The notes: a model not told the origin generated them from the letters alone. Counted from the first letter of the stretch, positions 16,185 to 24,753 are shown. The stretch: 64,000 nt of DNA from Gemmobacter denitrificans (GCF_036964905.1 NZ_JBALHR010000001.1:372001-436000); one strand, 5' to 3'. Numbers and translations: made by a program.

Positions 16185-18230
16185 ATGACCCATACCCCGG
16201 AAGATGCGCTGGTGATCTTTACCCCCTCGGGCAAGCGGGGGAGATTCGCGCTTGGCACGCCGGTCCTGCAGGCCGCGCGTGCGCTTGGTGTCGATCTGGA
16301 TTCGGTCTGCGGCGGGCGCGGCATCTGCTCCAAATGCCAGATCACCCCGGGCTATGGCGAATTTCCGAAATTCGGCATCCATGTCGATGGCGAGGCCCTG
16401 ACCGAATGGAACGCGGTCGAAGAACGCTATAAATCCAAGCGCGGCATGATCGACGGGCGCCGTCTGGGCTGTCAGGCCAAGGTGATGGGCGATGTGGTCA
16501 TCGACGTGCCGCCGGAAAGCCAGGTTCATAAACAGGTGATCCGCAAATCCGCCACGCAGCGCGACATCGTGATGGATCCCGCAACCCGGCTTTACTATGT
16601 CGAGGTGCAGGAACCCGACATGCACGAACCGACCGGCGATTTCGAACGGCTGAAGCGGGCGCTGGCCGATCAATGGCAGGTGGCCGAGGTGACGGCCGAT
16701 CTGGGCATCCTGCGACGGTTGCAGCCGGTGTTGCGCAAGGGCGAATGGAAGATCACGGTGGCGCTGCACAAGGGCAACCATGATGGCGCGGCCCGCATCC
16801 TTGATCTGTGGCCCGGCTATCATGAAGGCGGGTTGTATGGCCTCGCCATCGACCTTGGCTCCACCACTGTCGCGGCCCATCTGTGTGATTTGCGTGATGG
16901 TACGGTGCTGGCCTCATCGGGGCTGATGAACCCGCAGATCCGCTTTGGCGAAGATCTGATGAGCCGTGTCAGCTATGCGATGATGAACCCCGGCGGCGAT
17001 GTGGAAATGACCCGCGCCGTGCGCGAGGCGATCAATGCGCTTGCCGCCAGCATTGCCGCCGAGGCGCATCTGAAGCCCGACCAGATCGTCGAGGTGGTCT
17101 TTGTCTGCAATCCGGTCATGCATCACCTGCTGCTGGGCATTGATCCGGTGGAACTGGGCCAGGCCCCGTTTGCGCTGGCCACATCGGGCAGCCTGTCGCT
17201 GGCGGCGTCTGAGCTGGAGCTGACCAACCTGCACCGCGCGGCACAGGTCTATGTGCTGCCCTGCATCGCCGGCCATGTCGGCGCCGATGCCGCTGCCGTG
17301 GCCCTGTCGGAAGAGCCGAACCTGTCAGATGACATGGTGCTGATCGTCGATGTCGGCACCAATGCGGAAATCCTGCTGGGCAAAAAGACCCGCGTGCTGG
17401 CCTGTTCCAGCCCGACCGGCCCGGCCTTTGAAGGGGCACAGATCAGTTCGGGCCAGCGCGCCGCGCCGGGGGCCATCGAACGGGTCAGCATCGACCCTGT
17501 GACCAAAGAGCCGCGCTTCCGGGTGATCGGGTCGGATCTGTGGTCGGATGATCCCGGCTTTGCCGAAGCGATCAAGGGATCGGGCATCACCGGCATCTGC
17601 GGATCGGGCATCATCGAAGCGGTTGCCGAAATGCGGATGGCGGGCATCGTTGATGGGTCCGGCCTGATCGGGTCTGCCGATCAGGTGGGCAGCCCGCGCT
17701 GCCGTGCCGAAGGCCGCACCAACAGCTATCTGCTGCATGATGGCAGCGCCGATGGCGGGCCGGTGATCCTGGTCACCCAGGGCGATATCCGCGCCATTCA
17801 GCTGGCCAAATCGGCGCTTTATGCCGGGGCGCGGCTGCTGATGGATGAAATGGGCGTGGAAACCGTCGATCGTGTGACGCTGGCCGGGGCGTTCGGAGCC
17901 CATATCAGCCCGAAACACGCCATGGTTCTGGGCATGATCCCCGATGCACCGCTGGACAAGGTGACAAGCGCAGGCAATGCTGCCGGAACCGGGGCGCGGA
18001 TCGCGCTGTGCAACCGCGCCGCGCGCGACCGGATCGAGGCGGTGGTGCATGAGATCCACAAGATCGAAACCGCCATCGAGCCGCGCTTTCAGGAACATTT
18101 CGTCAATGCCAATGCCATCCCGCATGCGGTCGATGCCTTCCCCAATCTTGCCGGTGTAGCCAGCCTGCCCGAGGTCAGCTACAATACCGCCGGAGCTGGC
18201 AGCGAGGGACGCCGCCGCCGCAGGGGGTGA
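16185..18230 (+). CDS. corrinoid activation protein: 2Fe-2S ferredoxin + ASKHA (DUF4445) domains
   Basis: 681 residues from ATG 16185. An N-terminal 2Fe-2S ferredoxin domain has Cys42, Cys48, Cys51 (CGGRGICSKC) and Cys96. Then a linker domain, and from about residue 225 an ASKHA domain with IDLGSTTVA, CNPVMHHLLLG, VDVGTNAEI, ICGSGIIEAVAE and GAFGAHISP. This is the RACo/RamA-like reductive activator that uses ATP to reduce inactive cob(II)amide to cob(I)amide in corrinoid methyltransferase systems. It ends with a basic tail GSEGRRRRRG, like the methyltransferase at 13965. The ECF sigma gene starts only 30 bp downstream. Confidence 0.9.
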   Translation: MTHTPEDALVIFTPSGKRGRFALGTPVLQAARALGVDLDSVCGGRGICSKCQITPGYGEFPKFGIHVDGEALTEWNAVEERYKSKRGMIDGRRLGCQAKVMGDVVIDVPPESQVHKQVIRKSATQRDIVMDPATRLYYVEVQEPDMHEPTGDFERLKRALADQWQVAEVTADLGILRRLQPVLRKGEWKITVALHKGNHDGAARILDLWPGYHEGGLYGLAIDLGSTTVAAHLCDLRDGTVLASSGLMNPQIRFGEDLMSRVSYAMMNPGGDVEMTRAVREAINALAASIAAEAHLKPDQIVEVVFVCNPVMHHLLLGIDPVELGQAPFALATSGSLSLAASELELTNLHRAAQVYVLPCIAGHVGADAAAVALSEEPNLSDDMVLIVDVGTNAEILLGKKTRVLACSSPTGPAFEGAQISSGQRAAPGAIERVSIDPVTKEPRFRVIGSDLWSDDPGFAEAIKGSGITGICGSGIIEAVAEMRMAGIVDGSGLIGSADQVGSPRCRAEGRTNSYLLHDGSADGGPVILVTQGDIRAIQLAKSALYAGARLLMDEMGVETVDRVTLAGAFGAHISPKHAMVLGMIPDAPLDKVTSAGNAAGTGARIALCNRAARDRIEAVVHEIHKIETAIEPRFQEHFVNANAIPHAVDAFPNLAGVASLPEVSYNTAGAGSEGRRRRRG

Positions 18231-18260
18231 CAATGCCAGCCAGCCGCCAGGTGCGACGCG

Positions 18261-18803
18261 ATGGATGATCCCATTGCCGCCTTGTTGCAACGCTGTGCCG
18301 TGCAAGACCGCGCGGCCTTCCGCGAACTTTATGCAGCGACCTCTGCGAAACTCATGGGCGTTCTCTTGCGTATGTTGCGAGAACGGCATGAGGCGGAGGA
18401 AGCCTTGCAGGAGGTCTATACACGCATCTGGCTGCGCGCCGACCGGTTTGATCCCGGCAAGGGCCGTGGCATGACATGGGTCATCGCGGTAGCGCGCAAT
18501 CTGGCCATCGACCGCCTGCGCATGCGCCCGATGGAAACCGATACGGATGTGGTGGAAATGGTGGCCGATACGACCCCGCGCGCCGAAAACCGGCTGATCG
18601 CATTGGGCGAGGCGCGGGCAATTGCCGAATGTTTCGGCCTGCTGGAGCCGGAGCGCGCTTCTGCCCTGCGGGGGGCCTATCTGGACGGCGCAAGCTATGC
18701 CGATCTGGCCAGCCGCCACGCGGTGCCGCTGAACACGATGCGCACTTGGCTGCGCCGGGGTCTGATGGCCCTGCGCGCCTGTATGGAGGGGCGCAGGGCA
18801 TGA
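18261..18803 (+). CDS. ECF sigma factor (SigK-like)
   Basis: 180 residues. Region 2: FRELYAATSAKLMGV...EEALQEVYTRIW and RGMTWVIAVARNLAIDRLR; region 4 helix-turn-helix: ASYADLASRHAVPLNTMRTWLRRG. It overlaps the next gene by 4 bp (ATGA), and that gene encodes an RskA-type anti-sigma factor, so this is a SigK/RskA pair. It should direct a small regulon including the fasciclin gene downstream, by analogy with mycobacterial SigK and its MPT70/MPT83 targets. Only 30 bp separate it from the corrinoid activator stop, so read-through from that operon is likely. Confidence 0.9.
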   Translation: MDDPIAALLQRCAVQDRAAFRELYAATSAKLMGVLLRMLRERHEAEEALQEVYTRIWLRADRFDPGKGRGMTWVIAVARNLAIDRLRMRPMETDTDVVEMVADTTPRAENRLIALGEARAIAECFGLLEPERASALRGAYLDGASYADLASRHAVPLNTMRTWLRRGLMALRACMEGRRA

Positions 18804-19435
18804 CCGATGACGATCTTGAACGGGCGGGCGAATTTGTTCTGGGCACCCTGCCCCATGCCGAACGGCTGGCCTTTCAGGCCCGGCTGGATCGGGAGCCGGA
18901 TTTGCAGACCATGGTCGCGGATTGGCAGGAAAGGCTGTCGGCGCTGAACGAGGCGTATGCGCCCGTCCCTGCCCCTGACCTGCTGCCGCAGATCGAGGCC
19001 CGTCTGTTCCCCACCGCGCGCGCCACAAGCCGCCGCCCCCTGTGGCACTGGTTGGCAGGGGTGGCCACGGCGGCGGCCCTTTTTGTCGGGGCTGTTGTCC
19101 TGTTTCCGGTGCTGCGCGGCCCCGAGGCCCAGCCCATCGCGGTTCTGGGGGCCCCGGATGCGCCGCTGCGCTTTGCGGCGCGCCATGATGGCGACAACCT
19201 GATCCTTGAACGGATCGCGGGCCCGGCCCCGGCACCCGGCCAGGCGCATGAGCTTTGGGTCATCGCCCCCGGTGCCGCGCCCGTCTCACTTGGGGCTGTC
19301 GAGACCACGTTGACCGTCGCCTATCCGGCACCGCCCGCGGGCTGGACGCTGGCCGTGACCCTGGAACCCGCGGCGGGCGTGCCACATCCTGCGCCAACAG
19401 GCCCGGTCGTTGCCGCAGCCGAGATCACATCGTGA
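18800..19435 (+). CDS. RskA-type anti-sigma factor
   Basis: 211 residues from an ATG overlapping the sigma gene stop. An N-terminal cytoplasmic anti-sigma region (DDLERAGEFVLGTLPHAERLAF) is followed by one transmembrane helix (about 85-107, WLAGVATAAALFVGAVVLF) and a periplasmic RskA domain (HELWVIAPGAAPVSLG, GWTLAVTLEPAAG). This is the anti-sigma-K layout: one membrane pass and release of sigma by a periplasmic signal, often with proteolysis. The zinc-type HXXXCXXC motif is absent, as usual in this subfamily. Coupled translation fits fixed stoichiometry with the sigma factor. Confidence 0.9.
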   Translation: MTDDDLERAGEFVLGTLPHAERLAFQARLDREPDLQTMVADWQERLSALNEAYAPVPAPDLLPQIEARLFPTARATSRRPLWHWLAGVATAAALFVGAVVLFPVLRGPEAQPIAVLGAPDAPLRFAARHDGDNLILERIAGPAPAPGQAHELWVIAPGAAPVSLGAVETTLTVAYPAPPAGWTLAVTLEPAAGVPHPAPTGPVVAAAEITS

Positions 19436-19491
19436 TCACGGCTGCGTGAAGCTGAAACTCGGTCGGAAATCCTTTCGTAACTTCTGGCGTC

Positions 19492-19510
19492 CGGCGGGAA
19501 AGGCCCGCCG
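19492..19510 (+). promoter_or_regulatory. leader hairpin before the fasciclin gene
   Basis: CGGCGGG (19492-19498), loop AAAGG, CCCGCCG (19504-19510), ending 22 nt before the start codon and just before the AAAGGGAGA ribosome site. It could affect mRNA stability or translation. Confidence 0.35.
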
Positions 19511-19531
19511 TCGCAAAGGGAGACGACCAAG

Positions 19532-20074
19532 ATGAAAGCTTTCGCACTGGCCGCCGCACTGTCGCTGACCGCCACCGCCGCTTTGGCGGGCAACCCCGAA
19601 GTGGGGGGCGCACCGATGTACGAAACCAAGAACATCGTCGAAAATGCCGTGAATTCCAAGGATCACACCACGCTGGTGGCCGCCGTTCAGGCCGCCGGTC
19701 TGGTCGAAACGCTGCAGGGCGCCGGCCCCTTCACCGTCTTTGCGCCGACCAATGATGCCTTCACCAAGCTGCCTGCGGGCACGGTAGAGACCCTGCTCAA
19801 GCCGGAAAACAAGGATCAGCTGGTCAAGATCCTGACCTGCCATGTGGTCGGGGCCAATGCCATGTCAGAGGCGATTGCCAAGATGATCGCCGATGACAAG
19901 GGCATGCACCCGGTCAAGACCGTGGGCGGCTGCGAATTCACCGCGATGATGGACGGTGACAAGATCCAGATCAAGGACGGCCAGAACAATGTGGCCACCG
20001 TGACCATCGCCGATGTGAAACAGTCGAACGGCGTGATCCACGTCATCGACACGGTTCTGCTGCCGGCCATGTAA
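19532..20074 (+). CDS. fasciclin-domain secreted protein
   Basis: 180 residues with a Sec signal peptide (MKAFALAAALSLTATAALA). The rest is one FAS1 domain: NIVENAVNSKDHTTLVAAVQ, GPFTVFAPTNDAF, LVKILTCHVV and GVIHVIDTVLLP. Two cysteines (TCHVV, GGCEF) may form a disulphide in the periplasm. FAS1 proteins act in adhesion or surface association; the molecular partner is unknown. Its position 96 bp after a SigK/RskA-type pair mirrors the arrangement in other bacteria where SigK drives fasciclin genes. Ended by the terminator at 20133-20162. Confidence 0.9.
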   Translation: MKAFALAAALSLTATAALAGNPEVGGAPMYETKNIVENAVNSKDHTTLVAAVQAAGLVETLQGAGPFTVFAPTNDAFTKLPAGTVETLLKPENKDQLVKILTCHVVGANAMSEAIAKMIADDKGMHPVKTVGGCEFTAMMDGDKIQIKDGQNNVATVTIADVKQSNGVIHVIDTVLLPAM

Positions 20075-20132
20075 GGAAAGGGGGGCACGGCAGCAACGCG
20101 CCCCCTCCTGTGGTCTGCCGTGATCTGCCCGG

Positions 20133-20162
20133 CCCGTCTGCACCCATGGTGCAGGCGGGTTT
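20133..20162 (+). terminator. intrinsic terminator after the fasciclin gene
   Basis: 12-bp stem CCCGTCTGCACC/GGTGCAGGCGGG (20133-20144/20148-20159, one G-U pair), 3-base loop CAT, then TTT and later TTTT. Confidence 0.7.
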
Positions 20163-20209
20163 CGCGCTTTTGCTTGCACCAAGGCGTGGCTTGGGCGACA
20201 AGGCGGCGC

Positions 20210-21100
20210 ATGACGCCTGACATTCTCTGCATAGGTTCCGTTCTGTGGGACATCATTGGCCGATCGCCCACGGCGATGCGGCTGGGTTCTGACGTGCCGG
20301 GGCGCATCACGCGCCTGCCGGGCGGGGTGGCGATGAATATCGCCATGACCCTGCGCCGCTTTGGCCTGACCCCCGGTCTGCTGACCACCATCGGGCGCGA
20401 TCTCGAAGGCGACGAACTGGTGGGCGCCTGCGCCCGGATGGGCATGGTGACCGATCATATCTATCGGTCCGAAGACCTGCCGACCGACCGCTACATGGCG
20501 GTTGAAGGGGCGAATGGCCTGATCGCCGCCATCGCCGATGCCCATTCGCTGGAGGCGTCGGGTGACAAGATACTGCGCCCGCTGGCCGATGGCAGGCTCG
20601 GCGGTTCCGCGGCCCCTTGGGCCGGGCTGATCGCGCTGGATGGCAACCTGACCGAACAGCTTCTGGCGCAGATCGCCAGTTCACCGCTGTTTGTGCAGGC
20701 CGATCTGCGGGTGGCCCCGGCCAGCCCCGGCAAGGCGGAACGGCTGCGCCCGCTACTGTCGCACCCAGGCGCCACCTTCTATGTGAACCGCGAAGAGGCC
20801 AATATCCTTTGCACCGCCGATCACCCGACTGCCGAAGCCGCGGCCCAGGGCTTGTTGGACCGGGGCGCAGAGCGGGTGCTGGTGACCGACGGCGGCAGGC
20901 CCTGTGCCGAAGGCCGGCGCGGTGCAGGCGTCATCACCGACAGCCCGCCCCCGGTTCTGGTCACCCGGATCACCGGCGCGGGGGACACCTTCATGGCTGC
21001 GCATATCGTTGCCGAACGGCGGGGCGAGCCGCGCGCCACCGCGCTTGCCTCGGCCCTGCGCGCCGCAGCCACCTATGTTTCAGGAGAAATCGGATCGTGA
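20210..21100 (+). CDS. psuK: PfkB-family kinase, probable pseudouridine kinase
   Basis: 296 residues from ATG 20210. Ribokinase/PfkB fold: ILCIGSVLWDIIG at the N-terminus, the GG of LPGGVAMNIAMTLRRFG, FYVNREEANIL, and the ATP/anion-hole motif TRITGAGDTFMAAH with catalytic Asp. The family alone does not fix the substrate; the psuG gene overlapping its stop codon does: pseudouridine is phosphorylated here and cleaved by PsuG. The two genes share GTGA, so translation is coupled. Acts in the cytoplasm in salvage of modified nucleosides from RNA turnover. Confidence 0.87.
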   Translation: MTPDILCIGSVLWDIIGRSPTAMRLGSDVPGRITRLPGGVAMNIAMTLRRFGLTPGLLTTIGRDLEGDELVGACARMGMVTDHIYRSEDLPTDRYMAVEGANGLIAAIADAHSLEASGDKILRPLADGRLGGSAAPWAGLIALDGNLTEQLLAQIASSPLFVQADLRVAPASPGKAERLRPLLSHPGATFYVNREEANILCTADHPTAEAAAQGLLDRGAERVLVTDGGRPCAEGRRGAGVITDSPPPVLVTRITGAGDTFMAAHIVAERRGEPRATALASALRAAATYVSGEIGS

Positions 21101-22014
21101 CCCTTCCCCTTGCCTTTGCCCCCGAAGTGCGCGCCGCACTGGATGCCGGTCGCCCCGTGGTGGCGCTGGAATCCACCATCATCACCCATGGCATGCCCTT
21201 TCCGCAGAACGTGCAGGCCGCGCGCGAGGTTGAGGCGATGATCCGCGCTGCCGGTGCCGTTCCGGCCACCATCGCAGTGATGGGTGGGCAGATCCATATC
21301 GGGTTGACCGACGCAGCCCTTGATGCGCTTGGCCAGACGCCGGATGCCATGAAGCTCAGCCGGGCCGACCTGCCGGCATGCGTGGCACTCGGGCGCGTGG
21401 GCGCAACGACTGTTGCCGCCACGATGATCTGCGCCGCCATGGCGGGCATCCATGTCTTTGCCACCGGCGGCATCGGCGGGGTGCATCGCGGGGCGGAAAC
21501 CAGCTTTGACATTTCCGCCGATCTGGTGGAACTGGGCCTGTCGCCCGTGACCGTGGTCGCCGCCGGGGCGAAGGCCATCCTTGATCTGCCCAAGACGCTC
21601 GAGGTTCTGGAAACCCAGGGCGTGCCGGTCATCGCCTTTGGTCAGGACGATTTTCCGGCCTTCTGGTCGCGGTCATCGGGGATGAAGGCCCCGCTGCGGA
21701 TGGATGAACCGGCGCAGATCGCCGCCGCCCATCTGATGCGGCAACACCTTGGCATGAAGGGCGGCCAGTTGGTTGCCAATCCGATCCCGCAGGACGCCGA
21801 AATCCCGCTGGCGGAAATCATGCCGGTTGTGGAGCAGGCGCTGGCCGAGGCCGAAGCGCAGGGCATCGCCGCCAAGGCCGTGACGCCCTTCCTGCTGGAT
21901 CGCATCTTTGCGCTGACCGAGGGGCGATCCTTGCAATCCAACATTGCCCTTGTTCTGAACAATGCCCGCCTGGCGGCAGCAATCGCCATCGAAATCACCC
22001 GGCAGCGCGCATAA
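21097..22014 (+). CDS. psuG: pseudouridine-5'-phosphate glycosidase
   Basis: 305 residues from a GTG start overlapping the psuK stop (GTGA), with CAGGAGA upstream. Indigoidine_A/PsuG fold: VALESTIITHGMPFPQN, IAVMGGQIHIGL, ATGGIGGVHRGAE, SAGAKAILDLPKTLE-like segment and LVANPIP. PsuG splits pseudouridine 5'-phosphate into uracil and ribose 5-phosphate reversibly, breaking the C-C glycosidic bond, using Mn2+ and an active-site Lys. Full length for the family. The pair psuK-psuG makes a complete pathway; no dedicated transporter is next to it. Confidence 0.93.
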   Translation: MTLPLAFAPEVRAALDAGRPVVALESTIITHGMPFPQNVQAAREVEAMIRAAGAVPATIAVMGGQIHIGLTDAALDALGQTPDAMKLSRADLPACVALGRVGATTVAATMICAAMAGIHVFATGGIGGVHRGAETSFDISADLVELGLSPVTVVAAGAKAILDLPKTLEVLETQGVPVIAFGQDDFPAFWSRSSGMKAPLRMDEPAQIAAAHLMRQHLGMKGGQLVANPIPQDAEIPLAEIMPVVEQALAEAEAQGIAAKAVTPFLLDRIFALTEGRSLQSNIALVLNNARLAAAIAIEITRQRA

Positions 22015-22081
22015 GGCTGCAAAGGCCGATTGCGGCGGGGCGGTGGGCTGCCTAGATTGCCTCTGCCCCGCAGGAGACGCC

Positions 22082-22795
22082 ATGGACCCGCATCCCGACC
22101 ACCCGCCGCGCAAGCCAAGCCTTCTGGGCGGGTTGCGCGCGTCCTTCCTGACCGGTCTGGTCGTGGTGCTGCCCATCGGGCTGACCATCTATCTGATCTA
22201 CACGGTCGTGGGTTGGATCGACAGCTGGATCCTGCCGTTGATCCCCTATGGCTGGCGACCGGATCAACTGGTGACCCATTACATCGGGGCGGATGCCAAT
22301 TTTCCCACCCGGGGGCTGGGCGTCATCGTCTTTCTGGTCTTCACCGTCATCATCGGCTGGATCGCCAAGGGGCTGATCGGCCGTTCCGTCATCTCTCAGG
22401 CGGAATCGCTGGTGGACCGGATGCCGGTCGTGCGGTCGGTCTATGGCGGTTTCAAGCAGATCACCGAAACCTTTTTTGCCAAGTCGGAAAAAAGCTTCGA
22501 CAAGACCTGCCTTGTGGAATTTCCGCGCCCGGGCTGCTGGGCCGTGGGTTTTGTCGCCACGACGGCCAAGGGCGAAATTGCCGAACGCCTGCCCACCGAC
22601 CGCAAGATGATCGCGGTCTTCGTGGCGCTGACGCCGCTGACATCCGGCATCCTGCTATATGTGCCCGAAGAGGATGTGATCCTGCTGGACATGAAGGCCG
22701 ATGACGCTGTGAAGCTGATCGTTTCGGCCGGGCTGGTGGCGCCCAATGGCAAGGACATGCGCAACCTGATGGACGAATCCGCAAAACCTGTGTGA
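22082..22795 (+). CDS. DUF502 integral membrane protein
   Basis: 237 residues from ATG 22082. Two strong hydrophobic segments: about 20-45 (FLTGLVVVLPIGLTIYLIYTVV) and about 75-100 (LGVIVFLVFTVIIGWIAKGL), then VDRMPVVRSVYGGFKQI and a soluble C-terminal domain with a hydrophobic stretch (ALTPLTSGILLYVPEED). This is the DUF502 family, found in bacteria and plants; function unknown. It follows psuG by 67 bp on the same strand and converges on the patatin-like gene with 32 bp between. Confidence 0.88.
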   Translation: MDPHPDHPPRKPSLLGGLRASFLTGLVVVLPIGLTIYLIYTVVGWIDSWILPLIPYGWRPDQLVTHYIGADANFPTRGLGVIVFLVFTVIIGWIAKGLIGRSVISQAESLVDRMPVVRSVYGGFKQITETFFAKSEKSFDKTCLVEFPRPGCWAVGFVATTAKGEIAERLPTDRKMIAVFVALTPLTSGILLYVPEEDVILLDMKADDAVKLIVSAGLVAPNGKDMRNLMDESAKPV

Positions 22796-22827
22796 GCTTT
22801 GCCGGACAAGGCATTGATCGGAATATA

Positions 22828-23859
22828 TTATCCGAAAAGGCCGCGCAGATCGACCGAGCTGTCCACCCCGATCCTGTCGCCATGTTGCGCGAGGAACCCG
22901 TCACAGGCCACCCGACCCGCCGCGCGCAGCCGATCCAGCAAAGCGGGTTTCGGCCCCAGTTTGCTGCCTGCGGTCAGCGCGTTCATCAGCGCATCATCGG
23001 CAATCAGGTGGATGTTCAGCGCTTTCATCGCGCCCTTGGGCATACGGCCCTCTGCGATCAACCGTTTGACAAAGTTCACCGCCCGCAATTCGCCCAGCAG
23101 CGCTGCGTTGAAGCTGATCTCGTTGATCCGGTCCTGAATTTCGACTGGGGTCTGCGGGATGGCCTCGCGCCGCAGCGGGTTGATCGACACGATGACAATA
23201 TCGTCCGGCAGATGCGGCTGATACAGCGGGAACAGCGCCGGATTGCCGGTGAACCCGCCATCCCAGAAGGCCTCGCGTTGGCCGGTTGCCGGATCGTCAA
23301 GTTCCACCGCCTGAAAGATCGTCGGCAGGCAGGCCGAGGCCAACAGCGCCTCGGGCCCAATTTCGGCCCCCGAAAACACCCGGATCTTGCCGCTGCGCAC
23401 ATTGGTTGCGCTGATGAACAGATCAGGCCCCTGCGCCGCGCATACCTTGCTGAAATCGAAATCCTTCACCACATCGGCCAGCGGGTTCTGCCAGAACGGC
23501 CCCCACGCATAGGGCGTATAGAGCTGTGCCGCCAGCGCCGTGGGCGACACGGGCGCAAGATCAGTGGCCATTTCCTGCGCGGCTGCGGCCAAGGGGAACA
23601 GCGTGCGCATCCAGCGCAGAACCCGCAGATCGCCCAGATCCCCCACCGCCTGCCACAGCGCCGCCAGCCGCGCCTTGGCACCTTCCGCCCCACCTTCCAG
23701 AAGGCCGGCCTTCAGCGCCGCCGCGTTGAGCGCACCGGCCGATGTGCCGGTGATCCCGGCAATCTCGATCCCCGGTTCCTCCAGCAGACGGTCCAGCACC
23801 CCCCAGGTGAAGGCGCCATGCGCGCCCCCGCCCTGAAGGGCCAGATTGATCCGCCTCAC
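22828..23859 (-). CDS. patatin-like phospholipase/esterase
   Basis: 343 residues from a GTG overlapping the bdhA stop (GTGA). Patatin domain: oxyanion loop GGGAHGAF (10-17), nucleophile elbow GTSAG with Ser40, and catalytic Asp in FWDGGFTGNP; the Ser-Asp dyad is complete. No signal peptide, so cytoplasmic or peripheral. Translation is coupled to bdhA (3-hydroxybutyrate dehydrogenase), so a role in polyhydroxybutyrate or short-chain ester breakdown giving 3-hydroxybutyrate is attractive; that is inference from the neighbour. A longer open frame exists upstream but lies inside bdhA and lacks a signal. Confidence 0.88.
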   Translation of the reverse strand: MRRINLALQGGGAHGAFTWGVLDRLLEEPGIEIAGITGTSAGALNAAALKAGLLEGGAEGAKARLAALWQAVGDLGDLRVLRWMRTLFPLAAAAQEMATDLAPVSPTALAAQLYTPYAWGPFWQNPLADVVKDFDFSKVCAAQGPDLFISATNVRSGKIRVFSGAEIGPEALLASACLPTIFQAVELDDPATGQREAFWDGGFTGNPALFPLYQPHLPDDIVIVSINPLRREAIPQTPVEIQDRINEISFNAALLGELRAVNFVKRLIAEGRMPKGAMKALNIHLIADDALMNALTAGSKLGPKPALLDRLRAAGRVACDGFLAQHGDRIGVDSSVDLRGLFG

Positions 23860-24629
23860 AGCGCCGTCCAACCGCCATCGACGCTGATGGCGGTGCCGGT
23901 GATCTGATCGGCATGGGGGCTGCACAGAAACACCACGGTACCGCCCATCTGTTCGGTGGTGGCGAATTGCCGCGACGGCTGGCGCTGCAACATCACCTCG
24001 CGGATCACCGTCTCGCGGTCCATGTTGTGGACCTTCATCTGATCGGGGATCTGCGCCTCGACCAGCGGGGTCAACACATATCCCGGGCAAACGGCATTGC
24101 AGGTGATGCCCTGCCCTGCGGTTTCCAGTGCGGTGGTCTTGGACAGGCCGACAACCCCGTGCTTGGCCGCGACATAGGCCGATTTGAACGGGCTTGCAGT
24201 CAGGCCATGGGCCGATGCGACATTCACGATCCGGCCCCAGCCCTTGGCGCGCATCCCCGGCAAGGCGGCAGCCGTGGTGTGGAACGCCGAATTCAGGTTG
24301 ATGGCGATGATCCGGTTCCAGGCATCGACCGGAAATTCGTCAATCGGGGCGACATGCTGGATGCCCGCATTGTTCACCAGAATGTCGCAGCCGCCCGCCT
24401 GTTCGATCAAGGCCCGGCAGGCCGCGCCATCCGACATGTCGGCCGCGATATAGCGCACCGCCACCCCGTGTCGCGCCGCAAGATCCGCGGCCAGCGCATG
24501 ATCTTCGGGCCGGTCGGTAAAGCTGTTGATGATCACCTCGGCGCCAGCCTTGGCCAGTTCCTCGGCGATGCCAAGACCGATGCCGGAATTCGATCCGGTC
24601 ACCACCGCACGTTTGCCTTGCAGGATCAT
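23856..24629 (-). CDS. bdhA: 3-hydroxybutyrate dehydrogenase (short-chain dehydrogenase)
   Basis: 257 residues from ATG 24629. Classical SDR: cofactor motif TGSNSGIG (11-18), NNAG, and the catalytic Ser-Tyr-Lys in NVASAHGLTASPFKSAYVAAKHG. The segment VCPGYVLTPLVEAQIPDQ and the closing SVDGGWTA are typical of bacterial D-3-hydroxybutyrate dehydrogenases, which oxidise 3-hydroxybutyrate to acetoacetate with NAD+ in PHB use. The open frame continues 126 bp upstream without a ribosome site. It overlaps the patatin-like gene by 4 bp and has an unrelated small-RNA candidate upstream on the same strand. Confidence 0.9.
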   Translation of the reverse strand: MILQGKRAVVTGSNSGIGLGIAEELAKAGAEVIINSFTDRPEDHALAADLAARHGVAVRYIAADMSDGAACRALIEQAGGCDILVNNAGIQHVAPIDEFPVDAWNRIIAINLNSAFHTTAAALPGMRAKGWGRIVNVASAHGLTASPFKSAYVAAKHGVVGLSKTTALETAGQGITCNAVCPGYVLTPLVEAQIPDQMKVHNMDRETVIREVMLQRQPSRQFATTEQMGGTVVFLCSPHADQITGTAISVDGGWTAL

Positions 24630-24753
24630 GTCGCACCTCTGCTGTCTGGTTGCGGCCTCACCATAAGGGGAAGTGGCGCTGCGTCCAGTGTTTTGCGCTG
24701 CGCTGCGGCGGAAAGCTGCCCGGTTCTTGTGCTGGGGCCCGGTGTCTGAAACC

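Noticed and set aside
17325..19235. A 636-codon open frame on the minus strand
   Set aside because: Antisense to the corrinoid activator, sigma and anti-sigma genes; low-complexity product without domains.
23860..24090. A longer start for the patatin-like protein
   Set aside because: The extra 77 residues lie antisense-free but wholly inside bdhA in another frame, and the GTG at 23859 overlaps the bdhA stop as expected for coupling.
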